From NCBI GenBank assembly GCA_003483745.1, contig DMYD01000036.1:33829-97828 (forward strand): 64,000 nt of DNA, read 5' to 3'. This document shows positions 24,621 through 33,596 of the stretch, piece after piece; within the stretch, counting starts at the first letter, position 1, and every line of letters begins with the position of its first letter. The notes beneath the pieces are model-generated. The model did no database searches, was not told the origin of the DNA, and saw only the letters and a list, made by a program, of their open reading frames with translations. A program made the translations under genes and the position numbers. The stretch comes from Roseburia sp. (GTDB lineage Bacteria > Bacillota > Clostridia > Lachnospirales > Lachnospiraceae).

Positions 24621-25721
24621 TCATTTATTTTTCAGCTCCCCGGTGATCAGAATGTCCTCCCCCACCTGCTGTATCCTCTGATTGACCAGATGGTACGCAT
24701 CATCGGGATGATTCACTCCCATTCCTGCAATCGGACTTTTGGCATCTGCACCGCCAAACAGTTTCGGTGCCATATACGCATACACCTCATTGACGATTCC
24801 GGCTTCTAACGCCGACCAGTTCAGCATGGCACCGCCCTCAAGCAATACGCTCTCGACCCCGGCTGCTCCGAGCTGCCGCATCAGTTCTTTTAAATCCACT
24901 TTTCCATCCGCATGTTCTGTCACTATGATCCGGCATCCATATTTCTGATATTCCCTGATCTTCGCCTCATCCTGACAGCAGGTTGCAATGATGGTATTCT
25001 GCTCCTCTGCAGTCTGCACGATCCGGCTCTTAAGCGGTATCCGCAGTGTCGTATCACAGACGATCCTGACCGGGTCTTTTGTCTGCGGCAGACGGCAGTT
25101 TAACATTGGATCATCCGCGATTACCGTGCCTGCCCCAACCATGATTCCGGTCATTTCATGCCGCATGCGGTGTACCTGTTCTCTTGCCGCCTCTCCGGTG
25201 ATCCATTGCGATTTTCCGGATGCCGACGCGATTTTTCCATCCAGTGTCATCGCATATTTCATCCGCACATAGGGCAATTTTGTCTGGATATAATGAAAAA
25301 ATACCCGATTTTGGTACTCACATTCCTCCTGTAAAACTCCTTCCGTCACCAGGATGCCCTGCTCCCTTAACTGCCGGATTCCGCCTCCCGCCACAAGCGG
25401 ATTGATATCTTTCGCCCCGACAAACACATGGCTGATCCCGGCTTCTATGACCGCCTGTGTACACGGAGGCGTTTTCCCGTAATGGCAGCACGGCTCTAAT
25501 GTCACATAAAGATCTGCCCCTGCCGGCTCTTCTCCCCTGCTCCTGCAATCTGCCAGTGCTTCCCGCTCTGCATGAAGTCCGCCAAATTTTTTATGATAGC
25601 CTTCTCCGATAATCCTGTCCTCTTTCACAAGAACCGCACCGACCACCGGATTTGTTTTCGTCCATCCTCTGCCAAGTTCCGCAAGTTCCATTGCCCGATG
25701 CATATATCTTTCCTGCTGCAT
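24621..25721 (-). CDS. ribD: Bifunctional riboflavin biosynthesis deaminase/reductase
   Basis: The 366-residue protein has the deaminase domain at residues 1 to about 145 (PVVGAVLVKEDRIIGEGYH, LHAEREAL, TLEPCCHYGKTPPC zinc ligands) and the reductase domain after it (RMKYAMTLDGKIA, GIMVGAGTVIADDP, SVLLEGGAMLNWSAL). It catalyses the deamination and side-chain reduction steps of riboflavin synthesis. The ATG at 25721 is used. An in-frame extension to 25790 would run through the leader terminator hairpin and is rejected. It is the first gene of the rib operon behind the FMN riboswitch. Confidence 0.96.
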   Translation of the reverse strand: MQQERYMHRAMELAELGRGWTKTNPVVGAVLVKEDRIIGEGYHKKFGGLHAEREALADCRSRGEEPAGADLYVTLEPCCHYGKTPPCTQAVIEAGISHVFVGAKDINPLVAGGGIRQLREQGILVTEGVLQEECEYQNRVFFHYIQTKLPYVRMKYAMTLDGKIASASGKSQWITGEAAREQVHRMRHEMTGIMVGAGTVIADDPMLNCRLPQTKDPVRIVCDTTLRIPLKSRIVQTAEEQNTIIATCCQDEAKIREYQKYGCRIIVTEHADGKVDLKELMRQLGAAGVESVLLEGGAMLNWSALEAGIVNEVYAYMAPKLFGGADAKSPIAGMGVNHPDDAYHLVNQRIQQVGEDILITGELKNK

Positions 25722-25752
25722 GAATACATTCCCCTTTCTGCAAGATAGAATG

Positions 25753-25784
25753 AAAAAAAGCTCTGAACATGATCGTTCAGAGCT
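25753..25784 (-). terminator. Second leader terminator of the riboflavin operon
   Basis: Minus-strand AGCTCTGAAC and GTTCAGAGCT form a perfect 10-bp stem around GATCAT, followed by seven T residues (25753-25759), about 32 bases before the ribD start. It is separate from the riboswitch terminator at 25901-25933. Confidence 0.78.
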
Positions 25785-25900
25785 ACTCACAACCGGATTT
25801 TCGGAATTTTTAAAATTACATATTTTAAATAACCGGGATACCAGACGAAACTTTTTTCTGTCTGTTTCTGATATCCACCAGGATAAATAATTTTTGCAAC

Positions 25901-25933
25901 AAAAAGACTCTGAAATAAAACTATTTCAGAGCC
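25901..25933 (-). terminator. FMN riboswitch terminator
   Basis: Minus-strand stem GCTCTGAAATA/TATTTCAGAGT with a GTTT-type loop and five T residues (25901-25905), 56 bases after the aptamer. This is the expected off-state structure. Between aptamer and terminator a 15-codon frame (MDKQDLKDRFRRLVR) starts right at the aptamer's 3' end; its use is unproven. Confidence 0.78.
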
Positions 25934-25988
25934 ATGTATGCATTATCTTACCAACCGTCTAAAACGATCCTTTAAATCCTGCTTATCC

Positions 25989-26099
25989 ATATCTTCTTTC
26001 ATCCAGACTATACTGTCGGCTTCGGAATTACACCGAATCATGCCTTACGGCTCGTGGGCTATACCACCGGTAGGGAATCACACCCTGCCCTGAAGATCA
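25989..26099 (-). ncRNA. FMN riboswitch (RFN element)
   Basis: The minus strand reads GATCTTCAGGGCAGGGTG, then TTCCCTACCGG, AGCCCACGAGCC and later CCGACAGTATAGTCTGGATG, ending in AAAGAAGAT. These are the hallmark conserved segments of the RFN element, with the P1 stem GATCTTC/GAAAGAAGAT closing it. It precedes the ribD-ribE-ribBA-ribH operon. FMN binding is expected to favour the terminator at 25901-25933 and shut the operon down. Confidence 0.96.
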
Positions 26100-26120
26100 T
26101 ATTCTATTTTTATGTGTTTG

Positions 26121-26148
26121 AGTATAACACGCTTTCTTAAAATGTCAA
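26121..26148 (-). promoter_or_regulatory. Promoter for the riboflavin operon
   Basis: Minus-strand TTGACA (26143-26148) and TATACT (26121-26126) with a 16-base spacer, about 20 bases before the riboswitch. Confidence 0.8.
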
Positions 26149-26158
26149 TACTTTTTTG

Positions 26159-26182
26159 CTGGTCAAATTTCTTATACTTTTG
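26159..26182. repeat. 24-bp exact direct repeat, copy 1
   Basis: The 24 bases starting CTGGTCAAATTTC and ending ATACTTTTG recur exactly at 27238-27261, inside the 3' end of the kinase-DegV gene. The copy here lies in the gap between the rib promoter and a deaminase remnant. An exact match of this length is not expected by chance and marks a past rearrangement. Confidence 0.85.
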
Positions 26183-26202
26183 TACAAACCTCTATTACTG
26201 AC

Positions 26203-26398
26203 CTGCACGAATATACCCTCTATGCCAGCTGTGACCCCTGCTTCATGTGCAGTGGCGCAATGGTATGGGTGAAACTTGGAAGGCTGGTTTACGGTGCCAG
26301 CAATATGGAACTGGACCGCTTCCGCAGATCCTGCTTATCAAAACATTCTTTCAAATACCAATCCTACTGGGTTCCCGCAAAAATCTGTACCCAGTAAT
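26203..26398 (+). pseudogene. Remnant of a cytidine/nucleoside deaminase family gene
   Basis: From 26203 the frame reads LHEYTLYASCDPCFMCSGAM, then VWVKLGRLVYGASNMEL, and continues to a stop at about 26398. PCxMC with the preceding SC is the zinc-binding block of the nucleoside/tRNA deaminase family, and the order of residues is intact. The N-terminal half with the HAE zinc motif is missing; upstream the frame enters the 24-bp repeat copy. The 3' end overlaps the CAP gene on the other strand. Confidence 0.78.
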
Positions 26399-27116
26399 AT
26401 CGGTAAGTTGAATTTGCATCGTAATAATAACCAATACCAACCTTGTTATAACTGCTTCCCAGAATATTTGCACGATGTCCCGGAGAATTCATCCAGCCGT
26501 CCATAACCGATGCCGCATTTCCATAACCGGCTGCAATATTTTCTCCGGCAGCATAATATTTCACTTCATATTTCTTTTCCTGCAAAATAGAAAAACAGTT
26601 CTCCCCATTGGGTCTGGTATGTGAAAAACTTTTTCTAATTTCTTTTGCACGGACATCTGCCGCAGCATTTAGGGTATCATCCATTTTCAATGAAGAAAGC
26701 CCCTGTGCTTTCCTCTCTTTATTGATCAATTTTAAGACCTCTGCCTTTTCCTTATCTGCGGTTGTCAGAACAGTTGCCACCTTGTTTTTCACCGTAACTT
26801 TACAGGTGTATTTTTTCTTCCCAACCTTCGCTGTAATCGTCGCGTTTCCGGCTTTTTTTGCTGTCAGTTTTCCTTTTTTTGAAACACTGACCACATTTTT
26901 CTTTGAAGATGACCATTTCACTTTTTTCTGATCCGGGCTTAATTTCAGTTGATACGTCTGTCCCTTTTTCAGCGTCAGCTTTGTCTTATTAAGCTTTACG
27001 GCAGATGCCGCAAAAACCGGAACCGTCTGCACAACATCCATGGTAATGACACTTCCGCAAAATACCAGAAGAAATGCCAAAAACATTGCTGCTACTCTTT
27101 TCTTTGCGTTTTTCAT
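26364..27116 (-). CDS. Secreted CAP/SCP-domain protein with Big2 (Ig-like) domain
   Basis: The 250-residue protein has a signal peptide (MKNAKKRVAAMFLAFLLVFC, then a long hydrophobic run to about residue 36), one Big2-type domain (residues about 38-110, VSVSKKGKLTAKKAGNATIT) and a C-terminal CAP domain (LINKERKAQGLSSLKMDDTL, SHTRPNGENC, AGENIAAGYG, PGHRANILGSSYNKVGIGYY). CAP domains with His and Glu pairs are common in secreted Clostridial proteins, some in spores or cell walls. AGGAGAGCGAATT precedes the ATG at 27116. It ends 5' of the rib region and follows the kinase-DegV gene by 40 bp. Confidence 0.88.
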   Translation of the reverse strand: MKNAKKRVAAMFLAFLLVFCGSVITMDVVQTVPVFAASAVKLNKTKLTLKKGQTYQLKLSPDQKKVKWSSSKKNVVSVSKKGKLTAKKAGNATITAKVGKKKYTCKVTVKNKVATVLTTADKEKAEVLKLINKERKAQGLSSLKMDDTLNAAADVRAKEIRKSFSHTRPNGENCFSILQEKKYEVKYYAAGENIAAGYGNAASVMDGWMNSPGHRANILGSSYNKVGIGYYYDANSTYRYYWVQIFAGTQ

Positions 27117-27156
27117 AATTCGCTCTCCTTTTCTTTGCATATTGACTTTTGGTTAT

Positions 27157-29832
27157 TTACTGCAACATATAAATAAGTCCAAAACAGCCGGCTCCACAGT
27201 TACTTGTAATCGCTGCCGATGCCTCCTGCATGTAGATCTGGTCAAATTTCTTATACTTTTGCACTTCCTCTAAAATCATATCTTTCGTCTCTTTCGAACA
27301 GCCCGCAGATGTTATAAATAAGACTTTCTGATCAATCGGCGACCATCGCGCCATCTGCGCATGTATATATTTTTTATAAACATCCTGTGTGTTTCCAAAA
27401 AAGATTGCTGCCGGTACAATTTTCTTTTTGTGCAATGCCAGAACCGGATGACACTGCAGCATCTCTGTCATTTTCCATACCTGCTTATTTAAAAGTCCAC
27501 TGCGGTAAAGCTGTTTCGAACTGTCTAAAATAAAGCTTGTCTGTATTTTAGGCTGTATCGCTTCCAGACTCTGTAATACTTCATCCAGATCTTTATTTTT
27601 CAGCACCATATTCGCCGCATGCATAACCATCAGGCCTGTACCACTCGACAAATGACCGGAATCAAATACCTGCACATGGGAAAATCCGGCCGCTGCCTGG
27701 CTTGCATTTTCAAATCCCTTTCCGGATCCTGATGCAATACTGATATGCAGCACCTGCTCTGCCTCCTCAAGCAGATTTCCAAAAAATGTCTCATACTCCC
27801 CGACTGTCGGTGCTTCCGACTTTGCATACTGATCTTTTTCAATGTAAGAAAGCAGGCTGTCTGCATGGATTTCCACCATATCCTCGTAATGCCCATATTC
27901 CGTATTTACAAAATAATGCATGACCGGTATTCCAAGCTGCCTGATCACATCATTCGGCAGATCCACAACGTTGTCCGTGCTGACGATCAGCCTTTGCTTT
28001 TTCTTCTGCCCTAAGATACGGAATCCGTCCATCTCACTGATTTCATCCGGATCGATCATATATTCAATACGCTCTTTCGGCAGATAACGGAGCAGCATTG
28101 CCTCAAAAAGGATTCCGTTGATCGGTTTTGCAAGATAGTCGGAAAATCCCATTTTACGATACTTTTCTTCCGCACCTGACATTGCATTTGCCGTCAATGC
28201 AATAATCGGTGTTTTACGGCAGAATCCGCCTTGCTGGTTACGCACCAGATCCATGGTTTTTTCTCCATCCATCTCCGGCATCATATGATCCATAAAAATC
28301 ACATCGTAATTATTTTTTGCCGTTAGCTTCAGACACTCCATTCCACTGTGTGCTAAAGCAAGCTGGACTTTTGTTTCCCGAAGCAGCTTTTTGGCGACAA
28401 GCAGGTTCATATCATTGTCATCCACAACAAGGACTTTTGCTTCCGGTGCTTCGAAACTCTTTTTATAGGAGGATCTCTGATGTCTTGATGAACTATTATA
28501 ATTGAGATTTCCAAGCGGTGCTGCATTTACAATTTTCTGTGGTATCGTAACCGTAAATGTAGATCCCTTCTGATAAATACTGTCAACCGTGATCTGACCA
28601 CCCATCAGATTTACGAGCTGGCTGCAGATTGAGAGTCCAAGTCCTGTTCCCTCGATTCCTTTCGTGCTTCCCTCATTCACACGTTTGAAACTGTCAAACA
28701 GATACTTCATATCATCCTGACGGATTCCCATACCGGTATCAATGACAGACATTTTTAAAATAATTTCGTCTGTACCTGTCTGTTCTCCTTCCACAAACAA
28801 TGTAACAGATCCCTTTTGTGTGTATTTAATTGCATTACTTAAAATATTGGTCAAAACCTGTTTGATCCTCATCTCGTCGCCATAAAGCATGGATGGCAGT
28901 TTTTCAGATACATTGACGCAAAATTCCAGATTTTTCTCATGTGCACGGATCCAGGTCGTATTTACAATTTCACTGAATAATTCTCCTGTCTCATAACGCG
29001 CCGGAACAACTTCCATTTTTCCCGCCTCAATTTTGGATAGGTCTAAAATATCATTGATCAGGGACAAAAGCATCTTACTTGCACTCTGGATATTATTGGC
29101 ATTCTCAATAATATCGTCTGACAGGTTCTCCTCCCGAAGTGTCATTTCATTTAATCCTATGATCGTATTGATCGGCGTACGGATTTCATGGCTCATATTT
29201 GCAAGGAAACGGCTCTGTGTATTCATTGCGGCAACTAACTTTGCCTGCTGCTTTTCATTTTCTTTTCTCTGATATTCAGAGAGTGTGATCTGGATAAACA
29301 TAAACGCACAGGTCAGAAAGATGGTTATGACCGCACTCACGATAATATCCACATAAACTACGGATTCTGATTCCATATAAGTGATCCGTTCCGGATGAAC
29401 ATATGCAGTGTAAAAACAATAAGCATCTGCAAAGATCGTTATCACTGTTCCCGCAACAAGACTTTTTCCCCGAAGCAGGAAAAAGAGCGAAATAAAGCCA
29501 AGAACAAACCACAGCGGCATACCGCTTTTTAGGCCTCCGGAGCGCAGAAACGTCACCGGAAGAAAAATACCATTCAGTCCTATCATCAGAATGAAGGAAC
29601 AAAGATCATACTGCTGAAATTTCTTTCCTGCCCAGAAAAGTACACCCATAAAAAATGCACCCGCAAATAATGCTATGACATTTTTTACCTCCATTCCCTC
29701 GGCAAGCGTATAAACACCGCCCACTGCCATCGCGATTGTGCCAAGCAGCGACATAAAACGGAATAACTGCGCATGAATAGAAACATCTTTCCGGATCAGT
29801 ACCCGGATAATTCTGTCACTCAACTTATTCAT
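27157..29832 (-). CDS. Hybrid sensor histidine kinase-receiver fused to a C-terminal DegV domain
   Basis: The 891-residue protein has about six transmembrane segments (residues 25-185), a HisKA domain with the phospho-His in FLANMSHEIRTP (about 215), an HATPase (N box ILSNAIKYT; G boxes VIDTGMGI and GTGLGLSIC), a receiver with Asp in VIFMDHMMPEMDG (about 515), and a DegV domain from about 614 to the end (RLIVSTDNVVDLPNDVI, IASGSGKGFENA, VFDSGHLSSGTGLM). DegV proteins bind fatty acids and feed FakA-type kinases. No HPt domain is fused here. The ATG at 29832 (GGGGAGG upstream) overlaps the preceding kinase stop by 8 bp. The 24-bp repeat copy 2 lies in its 3' end. Confidence 0.9.
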   Translation of the reverse strand: MNKLSDRIIRVLIRKDVSIHAQLFRFMSLLGTIAMAVGGVYTLAEGMEVKNVIALFAGAFFMGVLFWAGKKFQQYDLCSFILMIGLNGIFLPVTFLRSGGLKSGMPLWFVLGFISLFFLLRGKSLVAGTVITIFADAYCFYTAYVHPERITYMESESVVYVDIIVSAVITIFLTCAFMFIQITLSEYQRKENEKQQAKLVAAMNTQSRFLANMSHEIRTPINTIIGLNEMTLREENLSDDIIENANNIQSASKMLLSLINDILDLSKIEAGKMEVVPARYETGELFSEIVNTTWIRAHEKNLEFCVNVSEKLPSMLYGDEMRIKQVLTNILSNAIKYTQKGSVTLFVEGEQTGTDEIILKMSVIDTGMGIRQDDMKYLFDSFKRVNEGSTKGIEGTGLGLSICSQLVNLMGGQITVDSIYQKGSTFTVTIPQKIVNAAPLGNLNYNSSSRHQRSSYKKSFEAPEAKVLVVDDNDMNLLVAKKLLRETKVQLALAHSGMECLKLTAKNNYDVIFMDHMMPEMDGEKTMDLVRNQQGGFCRKTPIIALTANAMSGAEEKYRKMGFSDYLAKPINGILFEAMLLRYLPKERIEYMIDPDEISEMDGFRILGQKKKQRLIVSTDNVVDLPNDVIRQLGIPVMHYFVNTEYGHYEDMVEIHADSLLSYIEKDQYAKSEAPTVGEYETFFGNLLEEAEQVLHISIASGSGKGFENASQAAAGFSHVQVFDSGHLSSGTGLMVMHAANMVLKNKDLDEVLQSLEAIQPKIQTSFILDSSKQLYRSGLLNKQVWKMTEMLQCHPVLALHKKKIVPAAIFFGNTQDVYKKYIHAQMARWSPIDQKVLFITSAGCSKETKDMILEEVQKYKKFDQIYMQEASAAITSNCGAGCFGLIYMLQ
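27238..27261. repeat. 24-bp exact direct repeat, copy 2
   Basis: Identical to 26159-26182. Here it is coding sequence of the DegV domain on the minus strand (KVQKYKKFDQ), so this copy is probably the source and the other a displaced piece. Confidence 0.85.
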
Positions 29833-32494
29833 TGTCCGCACCTCCCCATTCTTTTAATGTTTCTGCTGCACTGATAAAATCAAACAGTTCGATCTGGGCC
29901 GTCATATCAGCAATCACCTTTGCATCCGGCTCTGTCAGCGAACCGCCGGCTTCATTTTTTATGTCCTCTAACAGCTTCATCGCCTCCTCCTGATCAAAGT
30001 TATCAATCGCTGCCGAAAGCTTCTGCCTCAGACTTTTTTCCTCTCCCACCGTCACAGATTCAGCCAGACCATCAAGGATCGAACAATAATCTGCAATCAG
30101 CTCCATATGGTTTTGTATGATATAATTTTCATCCCCGTGTTCACATGCCTCCTGCATCCTCTTTGCTTTTTGGGAAAGTTCTTTTGCACCAATCGTAAGA
30201 CTTTGTCCTTTCAGGGAATGGACATTGATCTTATAATTTTCCCAGTCTTTTTTATCATACAGTTCCTGCAGTGTCGGGATCTGGCTTTTTCCCTGTTCAT
30301 AAAAACACTGCACGATTTCCATATAATCTGCCTCATTATTGTCAAAATAAGAGAGTCCCAGCCGGCGATCGATTCCTGCAACCTCTGCAGGCTTGTCAGA
30401 TCCATTACCGCCCATCTTATCTTCCGGTTCTTCTCCCGTATCTTTCTCAATAAATGCGCTTAAATATTTGCGAAGGACACGTTCCATTGCTGATTTTTCA
30501 ATCGGTTTTGCAACAAAATCATCAAATCCTTCCCTGATCAGCATCTCTCTTGCTCCACCTATCGCATTGGCAGTCAGTGCAACGATCGGTATCTTCCTCT
30601 CACGGAACCGCGGTAATTCATGAATTCTGTGCATACATTCCACACCGTCCATTTCCGGCATCATGTGATCCATAAACACAAGGTCATAACTTCTGTCATT
30701 AATTTTTTCAATTGCCTCACTGCCGCTTAATGCCGTATCGATTGTAATTCCATAATGGCCAAGCAGGCTTGATACAACTTTTAAATTCATGGCACTGTCA
30801 TCCACTGCAAGAATTTTTGCTCCCTTTACACGGAATCTGTCATGATGCCACCGTTCGTCGTAAGCATCCTGCTGAAGTTTCTCTCCATTCAAAATCGTAG
30901 CAACCGAGAATACATGCATCGGACGATAGATGAGCTGGACTTTTGATCCGATTTTTTGCAGATCACAATCCCGGTTTGCCATGACTACAACTTTCATTTT
31001 TTCAGTCAGACCATCAAAATAACTTTTGTCCGTAAAATATTCAGCATCTGCCACAAATAAAAACTGATAGCGTTCATGCTCAATCCTGTTTTTCAACTCA
31101 TGCATGGTAGAGCAGCGCACGGCATCTACATGAAGCTGATTGATCATCCTCTGGATACATTCAAGATATCCGTCACGAAGCTGTCCGAAACGGTATCTCT
31201 CAAGATCCATATAAAAAATGATCTTTTTATCTCCGGCGTCACGCACGGATACAAGCGGCATATCCGTCAATACTCTCTGTGGAATGATAATAGAAACCGT
31301 TGTCCCTACCTCCGGAACACTCTCAATGTGCATATGCCCATTCATTTTTGCAATCATTTTGCGTGAAATTGCAAGGCCTAATCCAATGCCTCCCGCACGT
31401 CGGTCACGTGTCGTATCGACCTGATTATATGTGTTCTCCAGCGCATCTATATTCTTTTCATTCATTCCTATTCCGGTATCTTTCACCTTCACCATAAGGT
31501 TGATACCGTATGCTTCCTTGCGGGCTCCGACAAACAAAATGACACCGCCTGCATCGGTAAACTTAATTGCATTATTGATGAGGTTTAAAATGATACGATA
31601 TATTTTCTGACTGTCCCCCAACAGATTATTGGGAATATCTGCCTCGCAATCCACAATGATCTCAAGATTTTTTTCTTTATTCCACACATGTGCCATATTT
31701 ACCACATCATTGATCACGGATGTGATATTATATGGCTCATCCACCAGTTCCATTGTATCATTTTCAAGTTCTGAAAAATCCAGAATGTCTGATACTAAAG
31801 ACATCAGATTTCTGCCCGCAACTGTAATATCATACAGCTGCTCCTTAGTCGCATCGTCCACTTTCGCATCCAGCAGTTCTGATCCGATTCCGATGATAGA
31901 ATTTAACGGTGTACGGATCTCATGTGAAATATTGGCCATGAAATCATCTTTTGCATGTTCCGCATCCTCAAGTTCATGCATTGCCTCATCAAGTTCCAGT
32001 TCATGCTGTATCCGGTTTTTTAGCTGTTTGTTTTCCATTATCTCAAGGATAATAATTGCAAGAAACTGCATAAAAAATTCCAATTCACGGATCGGATTAT
32101 CATAATTAACTTTACCTAACAGGAATGTATCAAGACAAAACAAAAAGATTGTTGCTGCCAACGAAATATAATTGATCTCGATCAGATCAAAAAGAGACAA
32201 CATCACAACACTCGCCGCGACGGTTGCCATACTAAGAGACGATCCCTCCGAAAAAACTGTATATAAAATAATATTCATCCAGATCATGACGGCACAGAAT
32301 AATTTTGCCAGTCTTTTGGATCGTCCTAACAGAACCCTAAGTCCAATGCTCGCCAAAAGCCCACAAGTTATCACAGCAGCCACCCAGCTTGGCCATTTTA
32401 AGTAAACTGCTGCCGCTACCATATAAACAGTATATATGATATAAAGTATGTACGGGATCACACCCGCTCTGTCCTTTTGCATCTCACTTTTCAT
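29825..32494 (-). CDS. Hybrid sensor histidine kinase with receiver and HPt domains
   Basis: The 889-residue protein has about six N-terminal membrane segments (residues 12-145), HisKA with FMANISHEIRTPLN (about residue 200), HATPase (NLINNAIKFT, KDTGIGMNEK, GGIGLGLAIS), a middle region resembling a degenerate receiver (about 430-530), an active receiver with LVFMDHMMPEMDG, and a C-terminal HPt (NVHSLKGQSLTIG). The chain His-Asp-His is complete in one protein. The ATG at 32494 with AAGGGAG is preferred to the GTG at 32512. Its start overlaps the REC-HD-GYP gene's end by a few bases and its stop overlaps the kinase-DegV start, so all three are translationally coupled. Confidence 0.9.
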   Translation of the reverse strand: MKSEMQKDRAGVIPYILYIIYTVYMVAAAVYLKWPSWVAAVITCGLLASIGLRVLLGRSKRLAKLFCAVMIWMNIILYTVFSEGSSLSMATVAASVVMLSLFDLIEINYISLAATIFLFCLDTFLLGKVNYDNPIRELEFFMQFLAIIILEIMENKQLKNRIQHELELDEAMHELEDAEHAKDDFMANISHEIRTPLNSIIGIGSELLDAKVDDATKEQLYDITVAGRNLMSLVSDILDFSELENDTMELVDEPYNITSVINDVVNMAHVWNKEKNLEIIVDCEADIPNNLLGDSQKIYRIILNLINNAIKFTDAGGVILFVGARKEAYGINLMVKVKDTGIGMNEKNIDALENTYNQVDTTRDRRAGGIGLGLAISRKMIAKMNGHMHIESVPEVGTTVSIIIPQRVLTDMPLVSVRDAGDKKIIFYMDLERYRFGQLRDGYLECIQRMINQLHVDAVRCSTMHELKNRIEHERYQFLFVADAEYFTDKSYFDGLTEKMKVVVMANRDCDLQKIGSKVQLIYRPMHVFSVATILNGEKLQQDAYDERWHHDRFRVKGAKILAVDDSAMNLKVVSSLLGHYGITIDTALSGSEAIEKINDRSYDLVFMDHMMPEMDGVECMHRIHELPRFRERKIPIVALTANAIGGAREMLIREGFDDFVAKPIEKSAMERVLRKYLSAFIEKDTGEEPEDKMGGNGSDKPAEVAGIDRRLGLSYFDNNEADYMEIVQCFYEQGKSQIPTLQELYDKKDWENYKINVHSLKGQSLTIGAKELSQKAKRMQEACEHGDENYIIQNHMELIADYCSILDGLAESVTVGEEKSLRQKLSAAIDNFDQEEAMKLLEDIKNEAGGSLTEPDAKVIADMTAQIELFDFISAAETLKEWGGADNE

Positions 32495-32504
32495 AACGTC
32501 TCCC

Positions 32505-33557
32505 TTACTCACTTATATCCGTAACTTCCTGCTGCAATTCTAAAAATATCTCTGTAAGATTCGGATCAAACTGAGAGCCGCTATTTTCCTTTATAATTTC
32601 AAACACTTTCGACACAGGACGGATTGCTTTCTTATAGCACCGATCCTGATATAATGCATCAAAAACATCAGCAAGTGCCATGATCCTTGCACACAATGGA
32701 ATTTCCTCACCGGATAATCCATCCGGGTATCCTGTACCATCCCATCTTTCATGATGATGTCGCGCTATTTTTCTGGCGATATCCACATATTCCTCATGTT
32801 CTACATTTCCGATGATCCGGTCAATGATCTCACATCCCGCTACCGTATGCTGTTTCATAACTTCAAACTCTTCATCCGTAAGGCGTCCCGGTTTTAAAAG
32901 GATCGCATCCGGCGTCTTTATTTTTCCAATATCATGAAGTACCGATGCCTTTACCGTATTGAGTTCGTAATTATGATCAAGGATGTCCGGATACATTCCC
33001 CTTTCCCGCAACGCTTTTGTCAGTATCTGTACATAATTCTGGGTATTTTTTACATGAAGTCCCGTGCTGCTGTCACGGCTCTCGATCAGATTTGCGATAC
33101 CGGTAATCACTTCATCCTGCATACGCGTCATTTCCGCTACCTGTGATGCAACCATTTCTTCTAGATGATTCTGGTACTGTCTGTTCTCTAAAATCCTTTT
33201 CACACGGCTGACTAATACCTGGGAAACGAACGGCTTTCCAACAAAATCCATTGCACCCGCTTCAAAACATTTCGTCTCTGTTTCAGCATCATTATCGCCG
33301 GTCAGAAACACAACCGGTATCATAGTGCCATTCTCAAGTTCCCGGATTTTTTTCAGTGTTTCAAATCCGTTCATTTCCGGCATATTTACATCTAAAAGGA
33401 TCAAATCCGGTGTCACCTTTGAAAGAAGTGATAACGCCATCTTCCCGGATGTCGTTGCAGAAATGCGAAATTCTTCCCCAAGAATTGTCTGCGCCCTTTT
33501 GAGATTACCCGGATCGTCATCTACCAGAAGGATCAGTTCTTTATTTTGTACCTGCAT
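32505..33557 (-). CDS. Response regulator with HD-GYP domain
   Basis: The 350-residue protein has a receiver at residues 1-125 (ILLVDDDPGNLKRA, phospho-Asp in LILLDVNMPEMNG, VFLTGDNDAETE) and an HD-GYP output (SVLHDIGKIKTPDAILLKPG, ARHHHERWDGTGYPDGLSGE, IMALADVFDAL). HD-GYP enzymes hydrolyse cyclic di-GMP or related dinucleotides. The ATG at 33557 (AAAGGAGAAGCG upstream) is used; the frame also opens upstream at 33590. It is the probable output partner of the two hybrid kinases encoded directly downstream. Confidence 0.9.
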   Translation of the reverse strand: MQVQNKELILLVDDDPGNLKRAQTILGEEFRISATTSGKMALSLLSKVTPDLILLDVNMPEMNGFETLKKIRELENGTMIPVVFLTGDNDAETETKCFEAGAMDFVGKPFVSQVLVSRVKRILENRQYQNHLEEMVASQVAEMTRMQDEVITGIANLIESRDSSTGLHVKNTQNYVQILTKALRERGMYPDILDHNYELNTVKASVLHDIGKIKTPDAILLKPGRLTDEEFEVMKQHTVAGCEIIDRIIGNVEHEEYVDIARKIARHHHERWDGTGYPDGLSGEEIPLCARIMALADVFDALYQDRCYKKAIRPVSKVFEIIKENSGSQFDPNLTEIFLELQQEVTDISE

Positions 33558-33596
33558 ACGCTTCTCCTTTGTAAAAACCTGAATTGCCAACCTCTT

